The notes under the pieces: model-generated
Seen by the model: only the letters and a program-made list of their open reading frames with translations
Told to the model about the DNA's origin: nothing
Database searches by the model: none
Made by a program: the position numbers and the translations under genes
In this document: in pieces, positions 8,884 to 15,877 of the stretch
Numbering within the stretch: position 1 is the stretch's first letter
How the letters are laid out: each line of letters begins with the position of its first letter
From: Bizionia myxarmorum
Lineage (GTDB): Bacteria; Bacteroidota; Bacteroidia; Flavobacteriales; Flavobacteriaceae
Length of the DNA: 64,000 bases
Assembly: GCF_008086205.1 (NCBI RefSeq)
Contig: NZ_VSKK01000001.1
Span: 930,001 to 994,000, forward strand
Direction: 5' to 3'

Positions 8884-9159
8884 AAATCACGTTTTAAATA
8901 ATCCAAGTTACGCTTTTTAGAATTATTTTGGATGTGTATTGTTAAGTCCTATTGATGCTTAAAAAATCTGTGAGGTATGGATCAAATTTGTGTATTCAGA
9001 GATTTGCTCGCGATAGGGATTACTCATGCATTTCTACTTTAATAAATAAGAAATCGTGAATGCTGTACATTTGTAACGGCATATTTTTTGAGGCATGATA
9101 AAAAGATATAGTGGAAGGCGTTGTGCTACCTAGATTTTGCGAAGTGGTAAATGCCCAAA

Positions 9160-9191
9160 AAAAATCCCAAACATTGCTGCTTGGGATTTTT
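9160..9191 (-). terminator. Intrinsic terminator of ahcY
   Basis: An 11-base perfect stem AAAAATCCCAA / TTGGGATTTTT with a 10-base loop. Read on the minus strand it ends in a run of T, placed about 30 bases after the ahcY stop. Confidence 0.8.
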
Positions 9192-9198
9192 AATATGA

Positions 9199-9222
9199 GA
9201 TTCCTGCCTTCGCAGGAATTTG
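9199..9222. repeat. Short palindromic intergenic repeat (REP-like), copy 1
   Basis: Palindrome TTCCTGCCTTCGCAGGAA inside AGATTCCTGCCTTCGCAGG. The same pattern, AGATTCCyGyyTTCrCrGGAA, recurs before the ferredoxin gene near 58516. This looks like a degenerate member of a dispersed repeat family. Confidence 0.6.
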
Positions 9223-10539
9223 TTAGTATCTATAGTATTCTGGCTTATAAGGACCTTCAACTGCTACACCAATATATTTGGCTTGATCGTCTTTCAGTTC
9301 CGTAAGCTCAACACCAATTTTTTCAAGGTGTAATTTTGCTACTTTTTCATCTAAATGTTTAGGTAACATGTACACATCGTTTCCGTAAGCTTCTTTGTTT
9401 TTCCACAGTTCAATTTGTGCTAAAGTCTGATTCGTAAACGAGTTGCTCATTACAAAACTTGGGTGACCTGTTGCACAACCTAAATTTACTAAACGGCCTT
9501 GCGCTAAAAGAATAACGTCTTTTCCGTTAATAGTATATTTATCTACTTGTGGTTTGATAACGTCTTTGGTATTACCATGGTTTTTATTTAACCAAGCCAT
9601 ATCAATTTCGTTATCAAAATGTCCAATGTTACAAACGATTGTTTTGTCTTTCATAGCTTCAAAATGTTCGCTACGAACGATATCTTTATTTCCTGTTGTT
9701 GTAATAACAATATCAGCATTCGCAACAACCGTTTCTAGTTTTTTAACTTCAAAACCATCCATTGCCGCTTGAAGCGCGCAAATAGGATCTATTTCTGTTA
9801 CGGTTACAATACTTCCGGCACCTTTAAAAGAAGCAGCAGTACCTTTACCAACATCACCATAGCCACAAACTACTACGCGTTTTCCGGCTAACATAATATC
9901 GGTAGCACGACGAACGGCATCTACAGCACTTTCTTTACAACCGTATTTATTATCGAATTTCGATTTAGTAACCGAATCATTCACATTAATGGCAGGCATT
10001 GGTAAGGTTCCAGCCTTTACGCGCTCGTATAAACGGTGAACACCCGTAGTGGTTTCTTCAGAAAGACCATTAATTCCAGCAGCTAACTCTGGATATCTAT
10101 CTAAAACCATATTGGTTAAATCGCCACCATCATCTAAAATCATGTTTAATGGTTTGCGGTCTTCACCAAAAAATAAAGTTTGTTCAATACACCAATCAAA
10201 CTCTTCTTCGGTCATATCTTTCCAGGCATATACAGCGGTTCCAGCTTCTGCAATAGCTGCAGCAGCCTGATCTTGTGTGGAGAAAATATTACAAGAACTC
10301 CAAGTAACTTCTGCACCTAAAGCTTGTAATGTTTCAATTAAAACAGCCGTTTGGATTGTCATATGTAAACATCCTGCAATACGTGCACCTTTTAATGGTT
10401 GTTCGTTTTTATACTCTTCACGAAGACTCATTAGTCCTGGCATTTCTGCTTCGGCTAAATTCATCTCTTTTCTTCCCCAAGCCGCAAGCGACATATCTTT
10501 TACCTTATTCGGTATATAAGTATCAGTTTTTGTAGTCAT
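9223..10539 (-). CDS. ahcY: Adenosylhomocysteinase (SAH hydrolase)
   Basis: A 438-residue enzyme of normal length that splits S-adenosylhomocysteine into adenosine and homocysteine in the methylation cycle, using bound NAD. Seen are the N-terminal substrate domain (about 1-190), the NAD-binding Rossmann motif CGYGDVGKG in the centre, the NxG(H)F segment [12 protein letters not shown] and the conserved C-terminus ending in Tyr-Arg-Tyr (the family ends in (F)RY). Single gene with its own -7 element and terminator, divergent from the phosphopantetheinyl transferase gene. Confidence 0.97.
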   Translation of the reverse strand: MTTKTDTYIPNKVKDMSLAAWGRKEMNLAEAEMPGLMSLREEYKNEQPLKGARIAGCLHMTIQTAVLIETLQALGAEVTWSSCNIFSTQDQAAAAIAEAGTAVYAWKDMTEEEFDWCIEQTLFFGEDRKPLNMILDDGGDLTNMVLDRYPELAAGINGLSEETTTGVHRLYERVKAGTLPMPAINVNDSVTKSKFDNKYGCKESAVDAVRRATDIMLAGKRVVVCGYGDVGKGTAASFKGAGSIVTVTEIDPICALQAAMDGFEVKKLETVVANADIVITTTGNKDIVRSEHFEAMKDKTIVCNIGHFDNEIDMAWLNKNHGNTKDVIKPQVDKYTINGKDVILLAQGRLVNLGCATGHPSFVMSNSFTNQTLAQIELWKNKEAYGNDVYMLPKHLDEKVAKLHLEKIGVELTELKDDQAKYIGVAVEGPYKPEYYRY

Positions 10540-10643
10540 AATAATTCTTTTTCTTAATTTTTTTAAAGTCTAAACAACTTTGGCAATAGGACTTAAAATA
10601 GTTAAATTCGCTTGTCAGAATTGTTAAATCGCCTTCGGCTTTG

Positions 10644-10651
10644 CAAAGATA
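10644..10651 (-). promoter_or_regulatory. -7 element of ahcY
   Basis: Reads TATCTTTG on the minus strand, a perfect TAnnTTTG box, leaving a leader of about 95 bases. The expected -33 region overlaps the start of the divergent phosphopantetheinyl transferase gene. Confidence 0.55.
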
Positions 10652-10674
10652 ACTAATAACTTTTAGAAAATTAA

Positions 10675-11307
10675 ATGCCACTTTATAAAACCCTTTACCC
10701 CAACTCACAAACTACTGTTAAAATATGGAAGATCGAGGAGTCGTATGACGATCTGATACAGCCAATTACCTTAAAACCTGAAAGTTTAAGCCGTGTTTTA
10801 AGTATGAAAAGTGAGTTGCATCAACGTGGGTTTTTAAGTGTACGACACTTATTAGCCGAGTTTGGCTATACAGATATTGACCTGTTTTATGATGAAAACG
10901 GGAAGCCTCATTTAATGGACGGAAAGCATATTTCTATAACCCATTCGTTTACATTTTCTGGCGTTGTTGTTAGTGATAGGGAAGTGGGAATTGACATTGA
11001 AAAACAGCGTGATAAAATTGGCGTAATAGCTCATAAATTCATGGATTATGAAAGTCAATATTTACAAGCAGACGCTCCAGACTATATCCGAAAACTAACT
11101 GTTATTTGGTGTATTAAAGAATCGCTTTACAAATTGTTTGCCACGCCAGGATTGAGTTTTTTACAACATACTTTGGTTATTCCATTTGCCATATCCGATA
11201 CCGAAACGCGTGCATGGATAGATTATCAAGATAAAAAACATAGTTTTGAAACTACATTTACGGAGTTTGAAGGTTTTACCTGTGCATTTGCTTTGCCAAC
11301 TTTCTAA
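10675..11307 (+). CDS. 4'-phosphopantetheinyl transferase superfamily protein
   Basis: A 210-residue Sfp/EntD-like transferase that would attach the CoA-derived phosphopantetheine arm to carrier proteins. Key motifs are visible: ITHSFTFSG near residue 86, the magnesium-binding VGIDIEKQ near 103, and WCIKESLYKLF near 143. The ATG at 10675 follows directly after the divergent ahcY promoter. Its stop overlaps the ATG of the next gene by one base (TAATG), so the two are translationally coupled. The carrier target is not shown; it could be the housekeeping ACP or a pigment-type (aryl polyene/flexirubin) system. Confidence 0.88.
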   Translation: MPLYKTLYPNSQTTVKIWKIEESYDDLIQPITLKPESLSRVLSMKSELHQRGFLSVRHLLAEFGYTDIDLFYDENGKPHLMDGKHISITHSFTFSGVVVSDREVGIDIEKQRDKIGVIAHKFMDYESQYLQADAPDYIRKLTVIWCIKESLYKLFATPGLSFLQHTLVIPFAISDTETRAWIDYQDKKHSFETTFTEFEGFTCAFALPTF

Positions 11308-12032
11308 TGAAAAACGTTTATCAAAACATATTAGATGCAGTTTCCAAAAGTGAAGAACTATTGGCGGTTTTAATCGATCCTGATAAAATGCACTTAAATA
11401 AAGTGCCAAATTTTATAGAGAAAATTAACGCATCTATTGCCACACATATTTTTGTAGGTGGTAGTGATGTCGAAGAAAAAACTACCGATAGTTTGGTAAA
11501 GGAAATTAAAAAACATAGCCAATTACCTATTGTTTTATTTCCTGGTAATGTAAGCCAAATTACAAATCATGCCGACGCCATTTTATTTTTATCTTTAATT
11601 TCGGGTAGAAATCCAGATTATTTAATTGGGAAGCATGTGCAAGCGGTTTCAAAATTGAAGGATTCTAATTTAGAAGTAATATCTACAGGTTATTTACTAA
11701 TTGAAAATGGAAAACAAACAGCCGTACAACGCGTAACGGAAACCAAACCTATGCAAACTAAAAACATACAAGTAATTGTAGATACGGCGAAAGCTGGCGA
11801 ATTACTCGGTATGAAATTGATCTATTTAGAAGCGGGTAGTGGGGCTTTATACCCTGTTTCTGAAGAAATAATAAGCAATGTAAAAGCGGCTATTAAATTA
11901 CCATTAATTGTTGGAGGCGGTATTAAAAGTATAAAGCAAATGGCGCAAGCCTATGAAGCAGGAGCGGATATGGTGGTTATAGGAACGGCATTTGAAGAGG
12001 ATGAAGCGTTTTTTGAAGAACTTCAAAATTGA
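11307..12032 (+). CDS. Geranylgeranylglyceryl phosphate synthase family (PcrB-like) TIM-barrel prenyltransferase
   Basis: A 241-residue (beta/alpha)8 protein of the GGGPS/PcrB family, which joins glycerol-1-phosphate to a polyprenyl diphosphate. Motifs in order: VLIDPDK at about 23-29, FVGGSDV at about 49, the active-site loop FPGNVSQI at about 78, LISGRNPDYLIG, LIYLEAGSGA, and the phosphate-binding IVGGGIKS and VVIGTAFEE near the C-terminus. Bacteroidetes members have been characterised as GGGPS, although the bacterial lipid they serve is not established. Coupled to the upstream transferase gene by a one-base overlap. Confidence 0.88.
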   Translation: MKNVYQNILDAVSKSEELLAVLIDPDKMHLNKVPNFIEKINASIATHIFVGGSDVEEKTTDSLVKEIKKHSQLPIVLFPGNVSQITNHADAILFLSLISGRNPDYLIGKHVQAVSKLKDSNLEVISTGYLLIENGKQTAVQRVTETKPMQTKNIQVIVDTAKAGELLGMKLIYLEAGSGALYPVSEEIISNVKAAIKLPLIVGGGIKSIKQMAQAYEAGADMVVIGTAFEEDEAFFEELQN

Positions 12033-12034
12033 TG

Positions 12035-12110
12035 GTGTCACCTCGAGCTAGTTAAGAGGTCTTACTGTCGAAATAAATATAATAATTAAATAGATTACCG
12101 CTTACGCGGC
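12035..12110. repeat. Degenerate intergenic repeat with a small hairpin
   Basis: The segment after the GGGPS gene contains GTCACCTCGAG and AAGAGGTCTTAC, a decayed form of the GTCA(C/G)TTCGAG-type repeat seen near 33.8 kb. It then has the hairpin CCGC-TTAC-GCGG at 12098-12109, just before the next gene. No promoter is obvious. Confidence 0.35.
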
Positions 12111-12118
12111 AAAAACAT

Positions 12119-12379
12119 ATGAAAATATCAGTAGAATTAACGTTAACGCCATTGCATGATGACTATGAACCAGCCATCATTCACTTTATAAAAAAATTGC
12201 GCGCCTCCAATTTAACGGTGCTTGAAAATCCATTAAGCACGCAGGTTTATGGCGATTATGATGCCGTTATGAATTTGTTAACCATAGAAATAAAAGAAGC
12301 TTTTGAGCTTATTGAACGCGGATTGCTACATATGAAAATAGTAAAATCAGATAGACAGGATTATGAACCCCATTTTTGA
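12119..12379 (+). CDS. Thiamine-binding (MTH1187/YkoF-type) protein
   Basis: An 86-residue ferredoxin-like-fold protein of the Thiamine_BP (PF01910, MTH1187) family, recognisable from the N-terminal VELTLTPLHDDYEPAIIHFIKKL and the central VYGDYDAVM. Homologues bind thiamine, but their physiological job is not settled. Its last 17 bases overlap the start of the PnuC gene, suggesting coupled translation and a shared role in vitamin handling. Confidence 0.78.
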   Translation: MKISVELTLTPLHDDYEPAIIHFIKKLRASNLTVLENPLSTQVYGDYDAVMNLLTIEIKEAFELIERGLLHMKIVKSDRQDYEPHF

Positions 12380-12995
12380 TTTTTTTATAGATGCGTATCG
12401 TCATACACCAACACATTTAATAGTTTTAGAGGCTATCACATTTGTGTTTGGAATTGCTAGTGTCTATTATTCTAAAAAGCTGAATATTTTAGTCTATCCA
12501 ACTGGGCTAATTGCCACGATTTTAACAACGTATATTTTATATGTAGCGGGTTATTTGGGAGATATGATGATGAACTTCTATTATTCAATTATGAGTATTT
12601 ATGGCTGGTGGAATTGGGCCAGAAGAAAAAATGACGAACTGGTAGTTAAAGTGACGAGAACCAATTTTAAAGAGAAAATTATTGGATTCGCTATGTTTCT
12701 TGTAACAATGATGGTAACCTATTCTGTCTATAAAATTTACGGCTATGAGCTGGAAACACCCAATTATATTGATATTTTCACCTCTGGAATTTTCTTTACA
12801 GCCATGTGGTATATGGCCACCAAAAAACTGGAAAACTGGACCTTATGGATTTTTGCCAATATAATAACGGTTCCACTTTATGCCTATAGAGGGTTAGGAA
12901 TATTATCCTTACAATATATAATATTTACAATTTTAGCTATTCAAGGCTATATCGCATGGAAGAAACACTTAAACAACGAGACAGCGACTGTATAA
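12363..12995 (+). CDS. pnuC: PnuC-family vitamin transporter (nicotinamide riboside or thiamine)
   Basis: A 210-residue inner-membrane protein with about seven helices and the PnuC signature YYSIMSIYGWWNWAR near residues 75-90. PnuC proteins move unphosphorylated vitamins by facilitated diffusion and rely on a cytoplasmic kinase for trapping. The neighbours give mixed signals: a thiamine-binding protein upstream (overlapping 17 bases) and a NadR-like nicotinamide-riboside kinase downstream (overlapping 40 bases). In Bacteroidetes some PnuC paralogues (PnuT) are thiamine transporters, so the substrate is left open. Confidence 0.88.
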   Translation: MNPIFDFFIDAYRHTPTHLIVLEAITFVFGIASVYYSKKLNILVYPTGLIATILTTYILYVAGYLGDMMMNFYYSIMSIYGWWNWARRKNDELVVKVTRTNFKEKIIGFAMFLVTMMVTYSVYKIYGYELETPNYIDIFTSGIFFTAMWYMATKKLENWTLWIFANIITVPLYAYRGLGILSLQYIIFTILAIQGYIAWKKHLNNETATV

Positions 12996-13522
12996 AAATT
13001 GTTTTGTTTGGTCCGGAATCGACTGGAAAAACGGCCATAGCTATAAAATTGGCGGCACATTATAAAACGCTATGGGTGCCTGAATTTTCACGTATTTATG
13101 CGGAAGAAAAAGCCCATAATAATGAACCTTTAACCAAACATGATGTAATTCCAATTGCCAAAGGTCAGATTACTTTGGAAAATAAATTAGTTTTAGAAGC
13201 TAATAAATTACTGATTTGCGATACCGATTTATTGGAAACCAAAGTTTATTCAAAAGCCTATTATCCGGAATTTGAATCTGAAGTACTGGAAAAGTTTGCC
13301 ACTGAAAATTACTATAATCTCTATTTTTTGACTAATATTGATTTGCCTTGGGAACCCGACGGTATTCGCGATAAACCGCATGAAAGAGAAACCATGTTTA
13401 AGGCTTTCCAAAACGCGTTAAAAACCTACCAAAAACCTTACGTTTTATTAAGTGGAAGTTTGACAAATCGATTTGAAATAGCAGTAAAACATATTGATGA
13501 ATTATTAAACGAAAACATATGA
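12956..13522 (+). CDS. NadR-like ribosylnicotinamide kinase domain protein (AAA_28 P-loop)
   Basis: A 188-residue P-loop kinase. Walker A GPESTGKT lies near residues 19-26, followed by the NadR-like WVPEFSRIYAEE, the Walker-B-like LLICDTDLLETKVYSKAYY, and the substrate/lid segment LPWEPDGIRD. This matches the C-terminal nicotinamide-riboside kinase half of NadR; the NMN adenylyltransferase and repressor domains are absent. It would phosphorylate the vitamin brought in by the adjacent transporter, trapping it. The long overlap with pnuC and a 4-base ATGA overlap with the next gene show one operon. Confidence 0.82.
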   Translation: MEETLKQRDSDCIKIVLFGPESTGKTAIAIKLAAHYKTLWVPEFSRIYAEEKAHNNEPLTKHDVIPIAKGQITLENKLVLEANKLLICDTDLLETKVYSKAYYPEFESEVLEKFATENYYNLYFLTNIDLPWEPDGIRDKPHERETMFKAFQNALKTYQKPYVLLSGSLTNRFEIAVKHIDELLNENI

Positions 13523-15075
13523 CTTTTTCTGAAAAGGACATACAACAAATAGAGGCTAAAGGTTTAACTTTAACAGGTATTAAGCAACAAATCCAGATTT
13601 TCAGGATGGGTTTACCTTATTCCAACTTGGTGGCCGCAGCAACTGTAAATGATGGGATTTTGCGTCCAGATATTTCGGAAATGGAATCAATTGTCGCTCG
13701 TTTTGATGAAAGTAAAGATCAGTTTGATATTTTGAAATTTGTTCCCGCCTCTGGCGCGGCAACGCGTATGTTTAAATTTCTCTTTCAGTTTTTAGAAGAA
13801 TACGATCCAGCCGTGGAAACCATAAACGCGTACTTAAACACTAGAGATACTAAAGATTTACACGTGTTTTTCGTTGGATTGGAGAAGTTTCCATTTTACT
13901 ATGAAGTGATGAAGCTTTTAAATGAAAACTATTCAGATTTTTCAGAATTGAATGATAGTTACCGATCGCAACTGTTTGTAAAAGCGATGCTGGATGAAAA
14001 TGCACTTAATTATGCCAACTTTCCAAAAGGTTTATTGCCTTTTCATGAGTATAAAAATCAAATTATTTCAACCGCTTTTGAAGAGCATTTATTTGAATCT
14101 GCTTTATACGCGTCTTGCAATAAACAAGCTAAATTACATTTCACCGTTTCTGAAAATCATAAAGATAAATTCAACAATGAATTTGCTAGAATTGAAGATA
14201 AAGTAGAGCGTAAAACCAATTCACAATTTGATATTACCTTTTCATATCAAAAAGAATGTACTGAAACGATTGCTGTTAATGCTAAAAATGAACCGTTTCG
14301 CATTGAAAATGGTGATTTGCTATTTCGCCCTTCAGGGCATGGCGCTTTAATTGAAAATTTAAACGATTTAGATGCCGACATCATTTTTATCAAGAATATT
14401 GATAATGTGGTGGTTTTTAAATACAAAGAGGAGGTTGCTAAAAACAAAAAGGTTTTAGCTGGTATTTTAATAGATATTCAACAACAGGCATTTCAATATT
14501 TAGAGCAGATAGATAAAGGTCATTTAACGTATACTGACATAATTGAAATTGCTGAATTTTTAACCCAGAAAATGCAAGTCAGAATTTCATCAGAATTTGA
14601 GAAATACGCTGAAAAATATCAAATAGAATATTTAAAAGATAAATTAAATAGACCTATTCGTGTTTGTGGCATGGTTAAAAATGAAGGTGAACCTGGTGGC
14701 GGACCTTTTTGGGTAAAAGATGAAAGCGGCGCTATTTCACTTCAAATTGTGGAATCTGCCCAGATTAACCAAAAGGATAAAAACCAAAAAGAGATAGCTA
14801 AAAATGCCACACATTTTAATCCGGTGGATTTGGTTTGTGGTGTAAAAGATTATAAAGGCAATAAATTTAATCTCACCAAATTCGTAGATAATAAAGCAGC
14901 TTTTATAAGTAAAAAAACAAGGTTAGGGAAAGATTTAAAAGCATTAGAACTTCCGGGATTATGGAATGGAAGTATGGCTAATTGGAATACTATTTTTGTT
15001 GAAGTACCTCTAATTACGTTTAATCCTGTAAAAACGGTTAACGACTTATTAAAGTCGCCTCACCAAATTAAATAA
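13519..15075 (+). CDS. DUF4301 family protein
   Basis: A 518-residue soluble protein of the Bacteroidetes DUF4301 family, function unknown. The segment FVPASGAATRMFKFL (near residue 75) and the later RPSGHGALIENLNDLDADIIFIKNIDNV look like the nucleotide-binding loop and a second motif of nucleotidyltransferase-type folds (compare GGxGTRL and GHG in UTP-sugar pyrophosphorylases). That is my inference from motif shape, not an assigned activity. The start overlaps the kinase gene by 4 bases and the stop lies one base before arfB, so it is mid-operon. Confidence 0.75.
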   Translation: MTFSEKDIQQIEAKGLTLTGIKQQIQIFRMGLPYSNLVAAATVNDGILRPDISEMESIVARFDESKDQFDILKFVPASGAATRMFKFLFQFLEEYDPAVETINAYLNTRDTKDLHVFFVGLEKFPFYYEVMKLLNENYSDFSELNDSYRSQLFVKAMLDENALNYANFPKGLLPFHEYKNQIISTAFEEHLFESALYASCNKQAKLHFTVSENHKDKFNNEFARIEDKVERKTNSQFDITFSYQKECTETIAVNAKNEPFRIENGDLLFRPSGHGALIENLNDLDADIIFIKNIDNVVVFKYKEEVAKNKKVLAGILIDIQQQAFQYLEQIDKGHLTYTDIIEIAEFLTQKMQVRISSEFEKYAEKYQIEYLKDKLNRPIRVCGMVKNEGEPGGGPFWVKDESGAISLQIVESAQINQKDKNQKEIAKNATHFNPVDLVCGVKDYKGNKFNLTKFVDNKAAFISKKTRLGKDLKALELPGLWNGSMANWNTIFVEVPLITFNPVKTVNDLLKSPHQIK

Positions 15076-15076
15076 T

Positions 15077-15481
15077 ATGTTTGATGCCGCTTTACTTATT
15101 ACCGAATTGTCTTTTAAAGCCGTAAGAAGTTCGGGTGCCGGTGGGCAGCATGTCAATAAAACATCGTCTAAAGTAGTGTTGAATTTTGATTTGCCTAATT
15201 CCCAAGTGTTTTCGGAAAACCAAAAGGAACGTTTATTAAAAAAATTACAAAATCGACTAACCACAGAAGGCATCTTAATACTTCACAGTGAAGAAAGTCG
15301 GAGTCAACATAAAAATAAAGATTTAGTAATTAAACGTTTTTTAGAAGTTATTAGGCAAGGACTGATTGTTCCTAAAAAACGAAAACCAACCAAGGTTCCT
15401 AGGTCTGTTAAGCTCAAGCGCCTTTCCAACAAGAAAAAACAGGCGGATAAAAAAACAAATCGAAAACCACCTGAAGTTTAG
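15077..15481 (+). CDS. arfB: ArfB (YaeJ) alternative ribosome-rescue peptidyl-tRNA hydrolase
   Basis: A 134-residue single-domain release-factor relative. The catalytic GGQ is at residues 22-24 within RSSGAGGQHVNKTSSKV, and the C-terminal ~35 residues are very Lys/Arg-rich (KKRKPTKVPRSVKLKR), the tail that enters the empty mRNA channel of stalled ribosomes. Length and lack of other RF domains separate it from prfA/prfB. Last gene of the series starting at the thiamine-binding protein. Confidence 0.93.
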   Translation: MFDAALLITELSFKAVRSSGAGGQHVNKTSSKVVLNFDLPNSQVFSENQKERLLKKLQNRLTTEGILILHSEESRSQHKNKDLVIKRFLEVIRQGLIVPKKRKPTKVPRSVKLKRLSNKKKQADKKTNRKPPEV

Positions 15482-15597
15482 TGTTCAGTCGCACTAGCAG
15501 TTACATTCGCTGTCCCCTTATTCAGTTCCGTTTCTCATAAATTTTTAGAGAAAATAATAAAAACGACATTCGTGTTTTTTAAATCGAAAAACAAGAC

Positions 15598-15605
15598 TAC
15601 CTTTG
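15598..15605 (+). promoter_or_regulatory. -7 element for the TPP riboswitch transcript
   Basis: TACCTTTG, an exact TAnnTTTG match, ends about 15 bases before the conserved GGGGTGC of the aptamer, so transcription would start right at the riboswitch. The -33 region is only T-rich (GTGTTTTTT). Confidence 0.6.
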
Positions 15606-15610
15606 CAGCG

Positions 15611-15775
15611 TTCTCAAAAAGGGGTGCTAAATTGGTTGCTGTTTATTGATAAGTGATTATAGATTTTTGAATTTAAAACCTTCAAAATCTTAAATCAGGA
15701 ATCTTAAATCTTGAATCTTTTCGGCTGAGATCATACCCATTGAACCTAGAACAGGTAATGCTGTTTAGGAAAATA
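15611..15775 (+). promoter_or_regulatory. TPP (THI-element) riboswitch
   Basis: Both conserved halves are present: GGGGTGC at 15621-15627, then GGCTGAGATCATACCC at 15723-15738, TGAACCT, and ACAGGTAATGCTGTTTAGGAAAA ending near 15772 (quoted in parts: ACAGGTAATGCTG then TTTAGGAAAA). CCTAGAACAG can pair with CTGTTTAGG as P4/P5. The P3 arm is unusually long, about 95 bases, and holds an 11-base direct repeat AATCTTAAATC (15686 and 15700). About 100 bases separate the aptamer from the receptor start; I could not identify a clear terminator, so control may act on translation. Confidence 0.92.
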
Positions 15776-15877
15776 ATAATGTTTGTTATGCTATACCTAT
15801 GTGCGTATGGCAGCAAAAAACAACTAATTTTTAATCAGAATAATAACCTCTTTTTATTCGCTAAATTTATTTATCGG

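Larger units (their letters stand above)
8884..9222. other. Intergenic region without a recognised gene
   Basis: About 340 bases with no ORF that looks coding. The last 65 bases hold the ahcY terminator and a short palindromic repeat (both listed separately). The rest contains nothing I recognise. Confidence 0.6.

Noticed and set aside
9241-10640. SAH riboswitch upstream of ahcY
   Set aside because: The leader of about 95 bases shows no recognisable SAH-aptamer core, and such riboswitches are not known to me in this phylum.
15621-15738. Cobalamin riboswitch for the TonB receptor
   Set aside because: The sequence has the TPP signature CTGAGA with ATACCC and TGAACCT, not the B12 box.
15740-15877. 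Receptor start at 15740
   Set aside because: This stretch is the conserved 3' part of the TPP riboswitch and its downstream region. The signal peptide begins at 15878.
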